NCBI RefSeq assembly: GCF_937468385.1
Contig: NZ_CALBWS010000019.1
Coordinates: forward strand, 1 to 64,000
Length of the DNA stretch: 64,000 nucleotides
Reading direction: 5' to 3'
DNA from: Neobacillus rhizosphaerae
GTDB taxonomy: Bacteria; Bacillota; Bacilli; Bacillales; Cytobacillaceae
Both the position numbers and the translations under genes were made by a program. Below the pieces are notes generated by a model that was not told where the DNA came from, searched no databases, and saw only the letters and a program-made list of their open reading frames with translations. Of this stretch, positions 1 through 8,028 are shown piece by piece (position 1 is the stretch's first letter; each line of letters begins with the position of its first letter).

Positions 1-146
1 CACTTTAACCAGTTAAAGTGAAATACCCATTTCACTAGACGAAAGATGTGAAGTCTAGCTCTGCTCTCACCGCCTTTATTAGGTGACTACGGCTTGTTCT
101 CTAAATTTATTTCCATGGTAGACAACCATGCCGTGTTGCGGCACAG
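1..146. other. Hairpin-dense non-coding segment, possible structured RNA
   Basis: Five inverted repeats follow one another with almost no gap: CACTTTAAC/GTTAAAGTG (1-20), CTAGAC/GTCTAG (35-58), TCACC/GGTGA (67-86), CATGGT/ACCATG (114-130) and TGCCG/CGGCA (129-143). No open frame crosses them in any frame I could follow. I could not match the segment to the lysine, FMN, T-box, SRP, tmRNA or RNase P patterns. It lies at the window edge, so it may be the 3' part of a longer RNA or of a mobile element whose body is outside. The sense strand is unknown. Confidence 0.4.
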
Positions 147-206
147 CAAATGAAGGAAAGTTTAATTTTCAGGATAGGGTTGGGAGTTGAGGCTCATGAT
201 AGTTTT

Positions 207-1070
207 TTATGAAAAAATAGATTTAATCGCATCAATGAGCCGAATGAAAAATTGCTTGATTTTTTCAAAAAATCCTTGCCCTTCTTCAGAATGAATAAAA
301 TTTGAAATCCGGTCTTTTGCTTTATTAAGTTGATCACTTACTTGGTTCCAATCAATATTTAAATCCTTTAGCTTATTAAAAAAGTCAATCAGCCTTTTCA
401 TTTCCTTATCGGAAAGTTTAACGTTTAAATCCTTTGCCGCTTGTTCTATGATTTTTCGTAATTCCTCATCATTTTTCGGTTTATTCTTGGCGATTTCTTC
501 TTTTACTTTGGCAATAAGTGCTGCGGCATTCTTATCGCCGATGGAATCACCCAATTTGGCTGTTTCAACCATTTCTTGGTTTGCCGCTTGTTTAACTTCT
601 TCAGGGATGGTTTTATCAGCCGATATTTCGTATGCTTTTATTATTCCAGTTAGCGCTGCGGTTCCGGAAACGGCTATTGGGGCAGTAATATAAATGTTAG
701 CATCCTTGACTCCTGCCGTTATCAAAGCATTCACATACATTTCATCGGTTACCCAATTGATATTCTTTGTTTTAACCGTTATCCCGGAACCCTTAGGTGC
801 AATGGTAATGGCAGAGGACGAGATTGCCTTTGTACCAATTAATGACTTAGCTACATATTTCCCTAAATATTGATGTTCTTCCTGATTTGATACCGTTATG
901 ATTTGAACATCCTTCGGGGCACCCATTTCCGATAATAACACTTGTTTTTGCTCAGCAGATAAATTTTCACCTAATGTTACAATCATGTCTCCTTCAGCCA
1001 TGTCAGCAAAGCTTTGGTGAGGGCTTATAAACATAATAACTGCGAGTATGAGAATAAGGATTTTTTTCAT
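207..1070 (-). CDS. ypuA: DUF1002 secreted protein YpuA
   Basis: Encodes 287 residues. An N-terminal signal peptide (MKK, hydrophobic stretch, then an SFADMA cleavage region near residue 22) indicates export. The body carries the DUF1002 pattern: a beta-rich half with 'GDMIVTLGENLS' and 'ALITAGVKDANIYITAP', then a charged, probably helical C-terminal half. The length matches YpuA of B. subtilis (about 290 aa), which has the same location and strand. The start is the ATG at 1068-1070, preceded by GAGGAGGT; a start 11 codons upstream has no such site and would spoil the signal peptide. The molecular function of the family is unknown. Confidence 0.85.
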   Translation of the reverse strand: MKKILILILAVIMFISPHQSFADMAEGDMIVTLGENLSAEQKQVLLSEMGAPKDVQIITVSNQEEHQYLGKYVAKSLIGTKAISSSAITIAPKGSGITVKTKNINWVTDEMYVNALITAGVKDANIYITAPIAVSGTAALTGIIKAYEISADKTIPEEVKQAANQEMVETAKLGDSIGDKNAAALIAKVKEEIAKNKPKNDEELRKIIEQAAKDLNVKLSDKEMKRLIDFFNKLKDLNIDWNQVSDQLNKAKDRISNFIHSEEGQGFFEKIKQFFIRLIDAIKSIFS

Positions 1071-1254
1071 CGTGGACCTCCTCGAATTTCTTAAGCTAGT
1101 CATGAGAATATTTTGGCTCTGTTAATAATATAACCGAAACCTTTATTATAAACGTAAAAAATAGCCTATAAGTTTCATAGTTTTTAATCCTTTGGTGAAA
1201 GATATGCAAATTTTGTAAGAGAAATTAGATTATTTTTGTTTTTTGGTGTAGAAT

Positions 1255-1400
1255 GGAGGTTAAAGAAAACTCACCGACTGGCGGGTCCCTAAGGGAGGTT
1301 CGTCGAAAAGTCAGCTTTTCGACTGCCAAGCTTTTGTTCACGAAGCATTCCTTAGAGCACTTATGCCTGATAGGCAAGATATACTTTCCTATCGGCCAAG
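1255..1400. repeat. Dispersed palindromic repeat, copy 1
   Basis: The segment at 1261-1292 (TAAAGAAAACTCACCGACTGG..CCTAAGGG) recurs in reverse complement at about 48284-48325 upstream of folE. It is followed by a perfect hairpin GTCGAAAAG/CTTTTCGAC (1302-1323) and an imperfect GATAGG/CCTATC hairpin (about 1370-1395). The repeat fills most of the gap between ypuA and the next small gene. The remainder of 1104-1254 is AT-rich and should hold the ypuA promoter; I see no other gene there. Confidence 0.55.
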
Positions 1401-1429
1401 AAAGAACTCTTTTTGGAGGATCGTTTTTA

Positions 1430-1525
1430 ATGAAAAGAAACAACTGGGTTTTATTTGGTATTCTTATTGGCCTTTCCGTTATTTGGGGAATTATTTACTG
1501 GATCTTTATTGCGCCTACCCGATAG
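1430..1525 (+). CDS. Predicted 31-residue single-pass membrane peptide
   Basis: A 31-codon frame opens with ATG, eight bases after a good GGAGGA ribosome-binding site (1416-1421). The product is basic at the N terminus (MKRNN), then has one hydrophobic helix (residues 6-27) ending in PTR. This is the usual shape of small Bacillus membrane peptides. I do not recognise a family. It stands alone between a dispersed repeat and ribT. A longer frame to an upstream ATG at 1253 runs through the repeat and is less likely. Function unknown. Confidence 0.5.
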   Translation: MKRNNWVLFGILIGLSVIWGIIYWIFIAPTR

Positions 1526-1696
1526 CAATAATTGTAATTGATGATTGCCCAATAGTTATGTATGATTGTTGTTAGTGAAACATTATAAATTCACCTACAT
1601 ATAATGAATAAGGTTTATTAATGATTTATTTGAAAAAAATATACTATTACTAAACCAGAGTGTTCATTGGTTTATTTAATATAATGAGGGATCTAA

Positions 1697-2047
<351 letters not shown>

Positions 2048-2073
2048 ATTTTAGCGAGTGGCAGCGAATATAA

Positions 2074-2595
2074 TTATTCGCTGCCTTTTCGCATCATTAA
2101 AGACTGATATCTTTCCTGAATAACGTCTGTTCTGTCCCGAAATTTATGACGATGAACTAGGTTATTATTAGTGATATCACTTTTTTGCCCCCATGTAAGT
2201 CCTTCACTTATACAAGATTTTTTACACAATTCTAATAAGACAGTGTCACAAATAGGCAAATCAAAGCTTTCATATACTACTTCTGTTTCAATGAATGATA
2301 AACGCTTTTTAAGTGACTCGGAGAGGAGAATTTTATCTAATCCAAGAATTGTTAACTCATCTACTTGTGTTTCAAAAATCTTTAACGATTTTTCTAACGT
2401 TTTTTTCGCACCTATAAAATTGCTTCTCCGGTGATGATAAGAAGAAACTGCTAATAAAATAAGACCGACCCAGATGGAATCCTTGTTCCTTGAATCTGTC
2501 TTTTTCCAATATTCTTCAAGTACTTCATGGCACTCAAAATAATCTCTGTCACCATGAAAATGGGTTAAAAATTGGATATATTCTTTCGGATACAA
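2074..2595 (-). CDS. ypuF: DUF309 family protein YpuF
   Basis: Encodes 173 residues. The N terminus 'YPKEYIQFLTHFHGDRDYFECHEVLEEYWK' region is the DUF309 signature (HF.GDRDYFECHEVLEE), with conserved His/Glu residues that may bind metal; biochemical function is unknown. The best start is the TTG at 2593-2595, seven bases after GAGGGGGGA; a TTG five codons upstream overlaps that ribosome-binding site. Position and opposite orientation relative to scpA match ypuF in B. subtilis. Confidence 0.82.
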   Translation of the reverse strand: MYPKEYIQFLTHFHGDRDYFECHEVLEEYWKKTDSRNKDSIWVGLILLAVSSYHHRRSNFIGAKKTLEKSLKIFETQVDELTILGLDKILLSESLKKRLSFIETEVVYESFDLPICDTVLLELCKKSCISEGLTWGQKSDITNNNLVHRHKFRDRTDVIQERYQSLMMRKGSE

Positions 2596-2670
2596 ATAAT
2601 CCCCCCTCAACTAATGAATAATACTTAGTTTATCATACTCGAATAGGTTCTTTGGTAAAAGGAATCCTGT

Positions 2671-2697
2671 AAAAAAAACCCGTCAGGATTGACGGGC
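2671..2697 (-). terminator. Intrinsic terminator of the YjcZ-type gene
   Basis: On the minus strand a CCCGTCA/TGACGGG stem with a 4-base loop (2679-2696) is followed by eight T residues. It lies downstream of the small gene at 2770-2856. Confidence 0.85.
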
Positions 2698-2769
2698 CTT
2701 CGCTTGTTCTAATCAATTTGTCCGATCCAAAAAGGAACAAGGTTTCCAGCAGCTACTTCCTTTTTTATA

Positions 2770-2856
2770 TTAATAGATCCAAGAAGCACCAACGATTATT
2801 AACAAAATAAATAGTACAACGATTAATGCAAAACCGCCTCCAAAACCGCCATCCAT
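2770..2856 (-). CDS. YjcZ family sporulation peptide, 28 aa
   Basis: Encodes 28 residues: a glycine-rich head MDGGFGGGFALIV, one hydrophobic helix, and the C-terminal GASWIY. This is the typical YjcZ/SscA-like small spore peptide pattern (GG.GF.LIVVLFILLIIVG). AGGAGG lies eight bases before the ATG. It has its own strong terminator, so it is monocistronic. Members are made during sporulation and some are needed for spore coat assembly; which paralogue this is cannot be told from sequence. Confidence 0.85.
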   Translation of the reverse strand: MDGGFGGGFALIVVLFILLIIVGASWIY

Positions 2857-2975
2857 ATATAAAACCTCCTAAAAGATATTGTTCTTTTCCATGTCATCTT
2901 ATGTAGGAGATTTGTCCATTGTTATGGGCAAACATCATGTTTTCATAATAAAACCCTGCAAGGTTGAATTTTCTA

Positions 2976-3004
2976 TTGGATAACCCAATTGAATCCACTA
3001 TACT
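2976..3004 (+). promoter_or_regulatory. Sigma-A type promoter for scpA-scpB
   Basis: TTGGAT (2976-2981) and TATACT (2999-3004) are separated by exactly 17 bases, about 60 bases before the scpA start. No other gene lies between. Confidence 0.6.
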
Positions 3005-3063
3005 AGTAATAGTCATTGTAATAACTAAATGAATTTTATTTTTTAAGAATTTTGGTGAGATTA

Positions 3064-3834
3064 ATGCCATATCAGGTGAAAATAGATGCGTTTGAAGGGC
3101 CATTAGATTTGCTGCTCCATTTAATAAATCGACTTGAAATTGATATATATGATATTCCAGTTGCCCAAATTACGGAACAATACTTAATTTATATTAAAAC
3201 AATGAGTGAGCTTAAATTAGATGTGGCGAGCGAGTTTTTGGTTATGGCTGCTACCTTACTCGTCATTAAGAGTAAAATGCTTTTGCCGAAGCATGAAGAG
3301 TTTTTCGATGATGAAGACCATGAAATGCCCTTCGAGGAAGACCCAAGAGATGAACTGGTTGAGCGTTTGATTGAATATCGAAAGTACAAGGAAGCTGCCC
3401 ATGATTTAAAGTCAATGGAAGAAGAACGCGGCTTAATGTATACAAAACCGCCGAGCGATCTTTCAGATTTTGCGAAAGATTTCCAGCCTCAAAAAGCAGA
3501 GTTAAATGTTTCTCTTTATGACATGTTAGCTGCTTTTCAGAAATTATTACGCAGAAAGAAACTCCAGCGGCCAATGGCTACGAAAATTGCCCGTCAGGAA
3601 ATATCGATTGAAAAAAGAATGACTGAAATAATGGATGAATTAAAACAGCTTAAAGGGCGGAAAAATTTTAATGATTTATTTCCGTATCCTGGGAAGGAAC
3701 ATATCGTCGTTACCTTTTTAGCTATTTTGGAGCTTATAAAAAGAAAAGAAATTGACGTAGAGCAGCAAGAAAACTTTGGTGATATCTTTGTTGAAGCTCT
3801 AAAGGAAGGAGCAGATGTGGTTGGATATTATTAA
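3064..3834 (+). CDS. scpA: Segregation and condensation protein ScpA
   Basis: Kleisin subunit of the bacterial SMC-ScpA-ScpB condensin, which compacts and segregates the chromosome. The 256-residue product has the family hallmark '[12 protein letters not shown]' (residues 9-20) and 'VAQITEQYL', an acidic linker ([13 protein letters not shown]) and a winged-helix C terminus ('[13 protein letters not shown]'). The ATG at 3064 ([13 protein letters not shown]) aligns with the B. subtilis N terminus; the TTG four codons upstream is less likely. The gene overlaps scpB by 20 bases, indicating translational coupling. Confidence 0.95.
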   Translation: MPYQVKIDAFEGPLDLLLHLINRLEIDIYDIPVAQITEQYLIYIKTMSELKLDVASEFLVMAATLLVIKSKMLLPKHEEFFDDEDHEMPFEEDPRDELVERLIEYRKYKEAAHDLKSMEEERGLMYTKPPSDLSDFAKDFQPQKAELNVSLYDMLAAFQKLLRRKKLQRPMATKIARQEISIEKRMTEIMDELKQLKGRKNFNDLFPYPGKEHIVVTFLAILELIKRKEIDVEQQENFGDIFVEALKEGADVVGYY

Positions 3835-4405
3835 TTGGAGCAGCATACTCGAAAGTCTATTATTTGCAGCAGGTGATGAAGGGCTTTCGCTAAAGCAATT
3901 AGTAGAAGTCTTAGAGGTGGATGAACTGAAGGCGAGTGAAATCATTGAGGATGTAAAACATGAATATGAGCAAAACAATAGAGGAATCATGATTGTTCAG
4001 CTTGCAGGAACCTATCAATTGGCAACGAAGAAGGAAAATGCTGCTTACTTAAAGAAGCTGGTGGACTCTCCACATACAACGACTTTATCTCAGGCTGCAC
4101 TAGAAACGTTGGCTATCATTGCCTATAAACAACCGATAACACGGGCGGAGATTGAAGAAATCCGTGGAGTAAAAACGGAAAGACCGCTACATACACTGAG
4201 TGCAAAAGTGTTAATAAAAGAGGTTGGTCGTGCAGAAGGAACAGGAAGAGCTTATTTATATGGGACGACGAAAGAGTTTCTCGATTATTTTGGTTTAAAA
4301 AGCTTGGAAGAACTACCACAACTTCCTGAAAAAGTAGCGGATGAATTTATTCAAGAGGAAGCAGATTTATTTTTTGAGAAATTCCAGGAAACGATTAACT
4401 CATAA
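3815..4405 (+). CDS. scpB: Segregation and condensation protein ScpB
   Basis: The 196-residue partner of ScpA in the SMC complex; it dimerises and binds the ScpA linker. It has two winged-helix domains: '[19 protein letters not shown]' in the first, and '[25 protein letters not shown]' in the second, followed by '[20 protein letters not shown]'. The start inside the end of scpA is preceded by AAGGAAGGA (3801-3809). An acidic tail closes the protein. Confidence 0.95.
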   Translation: MWLDIINWSSILESLLFAAGDEGLSLKQLVEVLEVDELKASEIIEDVKHEYEQNNRGIMIVQLAGTYQLATKKENAAYLKKLVDSPHTTTLSQAALETLAIIAYKQPITRAEIEEIRGVKTERPLHTLSAKVLIKEVGRAEGTGRAYLYGTTKEFLDYFGLKSLEELPQLPEKVADEFIQEEADLFFEKFQETINS

Positions 4406-4503
4406 TTCCCCATTTATTAGGGGTATTTATGATAAAATAGAAATACGTTTTCAGTTAATTAGATCATAAAGAGAATGAGCTGAGCAATTCGATAAGGAGC
4501 GGG

Positions 4504-4929
4504 ATGAAGGTGCTAATAAAAGAATGTAGAGGGTTTGAATTAGAAAAAGAAAAATCAAATACTTCGGAGGATTTTTTTAATAGGAGTGAAGTTACTTTCA
4601 GCGAAGATGGGCTGGAAAGAACGCTTCACGTTCTTTATGTTCGCTATTTTGATGAAGTCATCCAGGAATTTACTCCATACCAACAAGACCCGATCATTGT
4701 TCAAGAAGGAAAAGAGGTCAAGTTCAAGGATATCGTGGCACTTGTGTGTCTATTGAAAAATCCAGGCTTGCGCGGGCGGAAGCGCCTGTATATCAATTCC
4801 AAACATGAATTTGCTGCAAATTTTCAAGATATAAATTTTAATAAACTGCCAGAAATATTTCTAGCTTTGAATCAAAAAAGCAGCTATGAGCTCAGGTCTC
4901 CACTTGAGTTCATCATGCAACCTCAATAA
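4504..4929 (+). CDS. Hypothetical 141-aa soluble protein between scpB and ypuI
   Basis: A 141-codon frame with a good ribosome-binding site (AAGGAG, five bases before the ATG). It has no signal peptide or membrane segment. The composition is charged and mixed alpha/beta; visible stretches include 'LHVLYVRYFDEVIQEFTPYQQDPIIV' and 'CLLKNPGLRGRKRLYIN'. I do not recognise a family, and B. subtilis has no gene here between scpB and ypuI. Codon use looks like that of its neighbours. It is spaced 98 bases after scpB and 32 before ypuI, so it may be co-transcribed with ypuI. Confidence 0.75.
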   Translation: MKVLIKECRGFELEKEKSNTSEDFFNRSEVTFSEDGLERTLHVLYVRYFDEVIQEFTPYQQDPIIVQEGKEVKFKDIVALVCLLKNPGLRGRKRLYINSKHEFAANFQDINFNKLPEIFLALNQKSSYELRSPLEFIMQPQ

Positions 4930-4961
4930 AGGGAATTTGGAGAAAATCTAAGGGGGTAACT

Positions 4962-5450
4962 ATGGGGAATACGTTAGTAAATTCACAACTAAACGATGTA
5001 AAAGGGTTCCTAAGTAAGACCATTTCAACTTTAGAGGATTTCTTAAATGAAACAACCATCACGCAATTGCATAATGAAAATGAAGAGGAACGGTCCTATA
5101 CAAAATTAATTTTTTCAAATTTACGTAAGCTTATCGTGTATAGCGAGGAAGGCTTGGATGCCTGTTCGGTAATTTTTCAAAGTGAACCTTTTCAAAAAGC
5201 GGCAGCGGAAAAAATTCTTTACAAAATTTACCATCAATGTATAGAAGAATTTTTTGCGCCAAAGAATGATGCCTGGTACGAAGATAGCCGATCCGCCTAT
5301 ACAGGGAGGAATGCCATTAAGTTTTATCGTAATGTCCCGGATAGCATCGAGCAACTGCTTATTAGTCTTGAAGGTGAATTCCAGCGAATTAGAGAAGAAC
5401 TTGAGTATTACGAAACGGATTACAGAACAAAAATGATTCAATCAAAATAA
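4962..5450 (+). CDS. ypuI: YpuI family protein (DUF3907)
   Basis: Encodes 162 residues starting MGNTLVNSQL, similar to YpuI of B. subtilis (about 179 aa) found at the same place after scpB. It is helical and acidic with no membrane segment; the motif 'FLNETTITQL' and the C-terminal 'EGEFQRIREELEYYETDYRTKM' are family features. The function is unknown. AAGGGGG precedes the ATG by seven bases, and an intrinsic terminator follows. Confidence 0.82.
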   Translation: MGNTLVNSQLNDVKGFLSKTISTLEDFLNETTITQLHNENEEERSYTKLIFSNLRKLIVYSEEGLDACSVIFQSEPFQKAAAEKILYKIYHQCIEEFFAPKNDAWYEDSRSAYTGRNAIKFYRNVPDSIEQLLISLEGEFQRIREELEYYETDYRTKMIQSK

Positions 5451-5460
5451 ATCTACAAAG

Positions 5461-5494
5461 AAGGCTGCCTTTTTAAAGAGGTAGCCTTTTAACT
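5461..5494 (+). terminator. Intrinsic terminator after ypuI
   Basis: AAGGCTGCCT pairs with AGGTAGCCTT around an A/T-rich loop, followed by TTTTAACTTTTT. Confidence 0.7.
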
Positions 5495-5592
5495 TTTTCT
5501 AATCCGTTCTTAATAAATTTTACCTTTCATACCATTTAGGGAGAATTATTGATTTTGGAAAGATAATAGCGCTATGGAATGAGGGGGATAAG

Positions 5593-6489
5593 ATGGATCG
5601 GTTTAGTCGATATGTCATTGAACTATTTGAATGGAATGAGCAAATGAAACAGTTCCTAAACTCTGAAAAGGTTGGTCAAGACTCAGAACTATGGGGAAAG
5701 CTTGAAGATTTTACGGAATTGATTGAAAGCACAAACCGTGAGTTATCAAATGAGGAGCTACTATCTCTTCAAACAAAAGCAGAGCATATCCATGAACAAA
5801 TGGAAGATTACTTTAAAAGGAAGCAAGAGAAAGGAATTGGCGATATTTGGATGATTGAAAAACAAATTCCGCCGGGAGGCCATACGCTCCCAGGTCTTCC
5901 CTATCCCTATAATGCCTTAGAGCCCTATATTTCTGAAGAAATAATGCATCTGCATCACGATAAGCACCATCGTGCCTATGTTGATGGGTTAAATAAAGCA
6001 GAACTTAAGCTAAAAATAGCAAGGGAGACCAATGATTTTTCATTAATTAAACATTGGTCGAGAGAGCTTGCCTTTCACGGGTCGGGTCATTACCTTCATA
6101 CAATTTTTTGGAAAAATATGAGCGCAAATGGCGGTGGAAATCCCCATGGACCGTTAAAAGAAGAAATAGATCAATACTTTGGTAGTCTTAACGCTTTTAA
6201 AAACCAATTTTCAGAAGCGGCTAAACAGGTTGAGGGTGTCGGCTGGGCCTTGTTAGTTTGGTCACCTAGGGCAAGGCATCTAGAAGTATTACAATCGGAA
6301 CGGCATATGTTACTTACCCAATGGGATACGATTCCGCTTCTTGTCCTTGATGTTTGGGAGCATGCCTATTATCTGCAATATAAAAACAACAGGGCTGAAT
6401 ACGTGGACAAATGGTGGAATATCGTTAATTGGCATGATGTCGAAATGAGGTTTGAAAAAGCAGCAGATATTAAATGGCCTGCATTTTAA
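5593..6489 (+). CDS. sodF: Fe/Mn superoxide dismutase with N-terminal extension (SodF type)
   Basis: Converts superoxide to peroxide and oxygen in the cytoplasm. The catalytic part starts near residue 97 ('LPGLPYPYNALEPYISEEIM'). It has the expected metal ligands: a His in 'HHDKHH' (121-126), His166 in 'HGSGHYLH', and Asp253 and His257 in 'DVWEHAYYLQYKN'. About 90 extra helical residues precede it, as in B. subtilis SodF (281 aa) and unlike the compact about 200-aa SodA. GAGGGGG precedes the ATG. It stands alone between ypuI and dacB with terminators on both sides; in B. subtilis sodF lies elsewhere. Choice between Fe and Mn cannot be read from sequence. Confidence 0.88.
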   Translation: MDRFSRYVIELFEWNEQMKQFLNSEKVGQDSELWGKLEDFTELIESTNRELSNEELLSLQTKAEHIHEQMEDYFKRKQEKGIGDIWMIEKQIPPGGHTLPGLPYPYNALEPYISEEIMHLHHDKHHRAYVDGLNKAELKLKIARETNDFSLIKHWSRELAFHGSGHYLHTIFWKNMSANGGGNPHGPLKEEIDQYFGSLNAFKNQFSEAAKQVEGVGWALLVWSPRARHLEVLQSERHMLLTQWDTIPLLVLDVWEHAYYLQYKNNRAEYVDKWWNIVNWHDVEMRFEKAADIKWPAF

Positions 6490-6507
6490 AAGTGAAGAGT
6501 TCTTATT

Positions 6508-6543
6508 GAAGCATTCGACAGTTGTCGGGTGCTTTCGTTTTTC
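6508..6543 (+). terminator. Intrinsic terminator after sodF
   Basis: AAGCATTCGACA pairs along its length (two T-G pairs) with TGTCGGGTGCTT across a 2-base loop, followed by TTTCGTTTTTCTC. Confidence 0.75.
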
Positions 6544-6615
6544 TCAAGGAAGTAGTCATATCAAACCTTGTCCTGCATAAAATTGAATTGTACAAGACTA
6601 GACAAGTAGATTGTA

Positions 6616-6827
6616 AGAAAAGCGTAAGCGCCCGTTTAGCGGCGTATGGACTCCTCGAAAAAGCTAACGCTTTTTCTTCGTGCGATGCCTATGCTGCCGA
6701 AGCCTTCCTTATGGAGCGCTTCAACTGAGATAAAGGAAACACGGTGAGCGTAAGTGAACCGATGTTGACTTATCGTAGGGAGAAGCGTGAAGTCCACTAG
6801 CAGCTGGGCGCTGGAGCTAGACAATTC
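6616..6827 (+). repeat. Dispersed Bacillaceae repeat, copy A (long form)
   Basis: Begins AGAAAAGCGTAAGCGCCCG and ends GGCGCTGGAGCTAGACA. The same element lies inverted at 25301-25457 and 56613-56771, sharing long stretches such as GAGATAAAGGAAACACGG and CGATGTTGACTTATCGTAG. Copy A carries about 55 extra bases after GTATGGACT that include a GAAAAAGC/GCTTTTTC hairpin (about 6657-6676). Such elements are common between genes in Bacillus genomes. The rest of the 393-base gap between sodF and dacB holds the sodF terminator and presumably the dacB promoter. Confidence 0.85.
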
Positions 6828-6882
6828 TCAAAGTCTAATGATATAAATTCTGATTTTATAAGAAGGGGACGAGGTAAATCTG

Positions 6883-8028
6883 ATGAGAATGATTTCGAAG
6901 TTAGTAATTTTTTTCCTCATGGTCTCACTATTCATTGCAAACATTCCTCAAAAGGTGGATGCTTCCCTTGGAGTAAGTGCAGCTAGTGCCGTACTTATCG
7001 AGCAGAAATCTGGTCGGGTCCTTTTTGAGAAAGATGCCTACACAAAAAGGAGGATTGCGAGCATAACAAAAATTATGACAGCGATTCTCGCGATTGATTC
7101 AGGGAAAATGAATCAAATGGTAAAGATAAGTGAAAAGGCGACTCGTGCTGAAGGGTCATCCGTTTATTTAAAACCAGGAGAAAAAATCCAACTGAACGAT
7201 CTGGTTTATGGATTGATGCTAAGATCTGGAAATGATGCCGCAGTAGCAATTTCCGAATATATTGGTGGAAGTGTCGATGGATTTGCCTATTTAATGAATC
7301 AAAAAGCAAAGGAAATTGGGATGTATAATACCCATTTTGCTAATCCGCATGGACTAGATGATCATGAAGATCATTATTCAACAGCATATGATATGGCCAT
7401 TCTGATGCGCTATGCTATGAAAAATAAGACATTCCAAAAAATCTCTAGTACCAAGGTATATCATGCTCCGAATCCAACAGAAAATTGGGACCGCGAGTGG
7501 AAAAACAAAAACCGCCTGCTTTCAAAATACAAATATTGCACAGGAGGAAAGACAGGGTTTACAAAAAGAGCGAAAAGAACGCTTGTCACTACCGCAACAA
7601 AAGGAGATATGAGCCTGATTGCTGTAACCTTGAATGGACCCGATGATTGGAATGATCATATTTCGATGTATGAAAATGGCTTTAAAGGGTTCGACATGAT
7701 TGAAGTGTTGTCGAAGGGTAAAATTGATTTAGTGAAAAACAAATATTATAAAAATCATTTGTACGTAAAAAAGTCTATTGTCTATCCTGCTACAAGCGCT
7801 GAAGCGGACTTATTTTCAGTGAAATTTAAGTTAAATAAGCCGGAGAAAAACTGGGGTTCTTCTAAGAAAAGGGAAAAAGTTGTTGGGAAGGCAGCTGTTT
7901 ATTTGGATGGGAGAGTTGTACAGGAAACCCCGATTTACTATGGAAACGTTCCTGAAAAGAAGAAAGGGCTGTTCCATTTTATTATGGAAATTTTCCTTTC
8001 AGTCATCGGTGTGAACGCTAATGGTTAA
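6883..8028 (+). CDS. dacB: D-alanyl-D-alanine carboxypeptidase DacB (spore cortex)
   Basis: A low-molecular-weight penicillin-binding protein that trims peptide side chains of spore cortex peptidoglycan and so sets cortex cross-linking. The 381-residue product has a signal peptide (residues 1-27). The serine transpeptidase motifs are SxxK at 60-63 (SITK), SGN at 115-117 and KTG at 223-225, followed by a PBP5-type beta C-terminal domain. It heads the dacB-spmA-spmB operon, which in B. subtilis is read by sigma-E in the mother cell. It overlaps spmA by eight bases. Confidence 0.94.
   Translation: MRMISKLVIFFLMVSLFIANIPQKVDASLGVSAASAVLIEQKSGRVLFEKDAYTKRRIASITKIMTAILAIDSGKMNQMVKISEKATRAEGSSVYLKPGEKIQLNDLVYGLMLRSGNDAAVAISEYIGGSVDGFAYLMNQKAKEIGMYNTHFANPHGLDDHEDHYSTAYDMAILMRYAMKNKTFQKISSTKVYHAPNPTENWDREWKNKNRLLSKYKYCTGGKTGFTKRAKRTLVTTATKGDMSLIAVTLNGPDDWNDHISMYENGFKGFDMIEVLSKGKIDLVKNKYYKNHLYVKKSIVYPATSAEADLFSVKFKLNKPEKNWGSSKKREKVVGKAAVYLDGRVVQETPIYYGNVPEKKKGLFHFIMEIFLSVIGVNANG

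Noticed and set aside
1-146. Lysine riboswitch, T-box leader or tmRNA fragment
   Set aside because: None of the conserved blocks of these RNAs (for example the T-box GGTGGTACCGCG or the L-box core) is present in either strand.
6522-6728. Open frame on the plus strand (and one on the minus strand at 6636-6824)
   Set aside because: Both lie within dispersed repeat copy A and its edge, have no ribosome-binding site, and their translations mirror the repeat in other copies.
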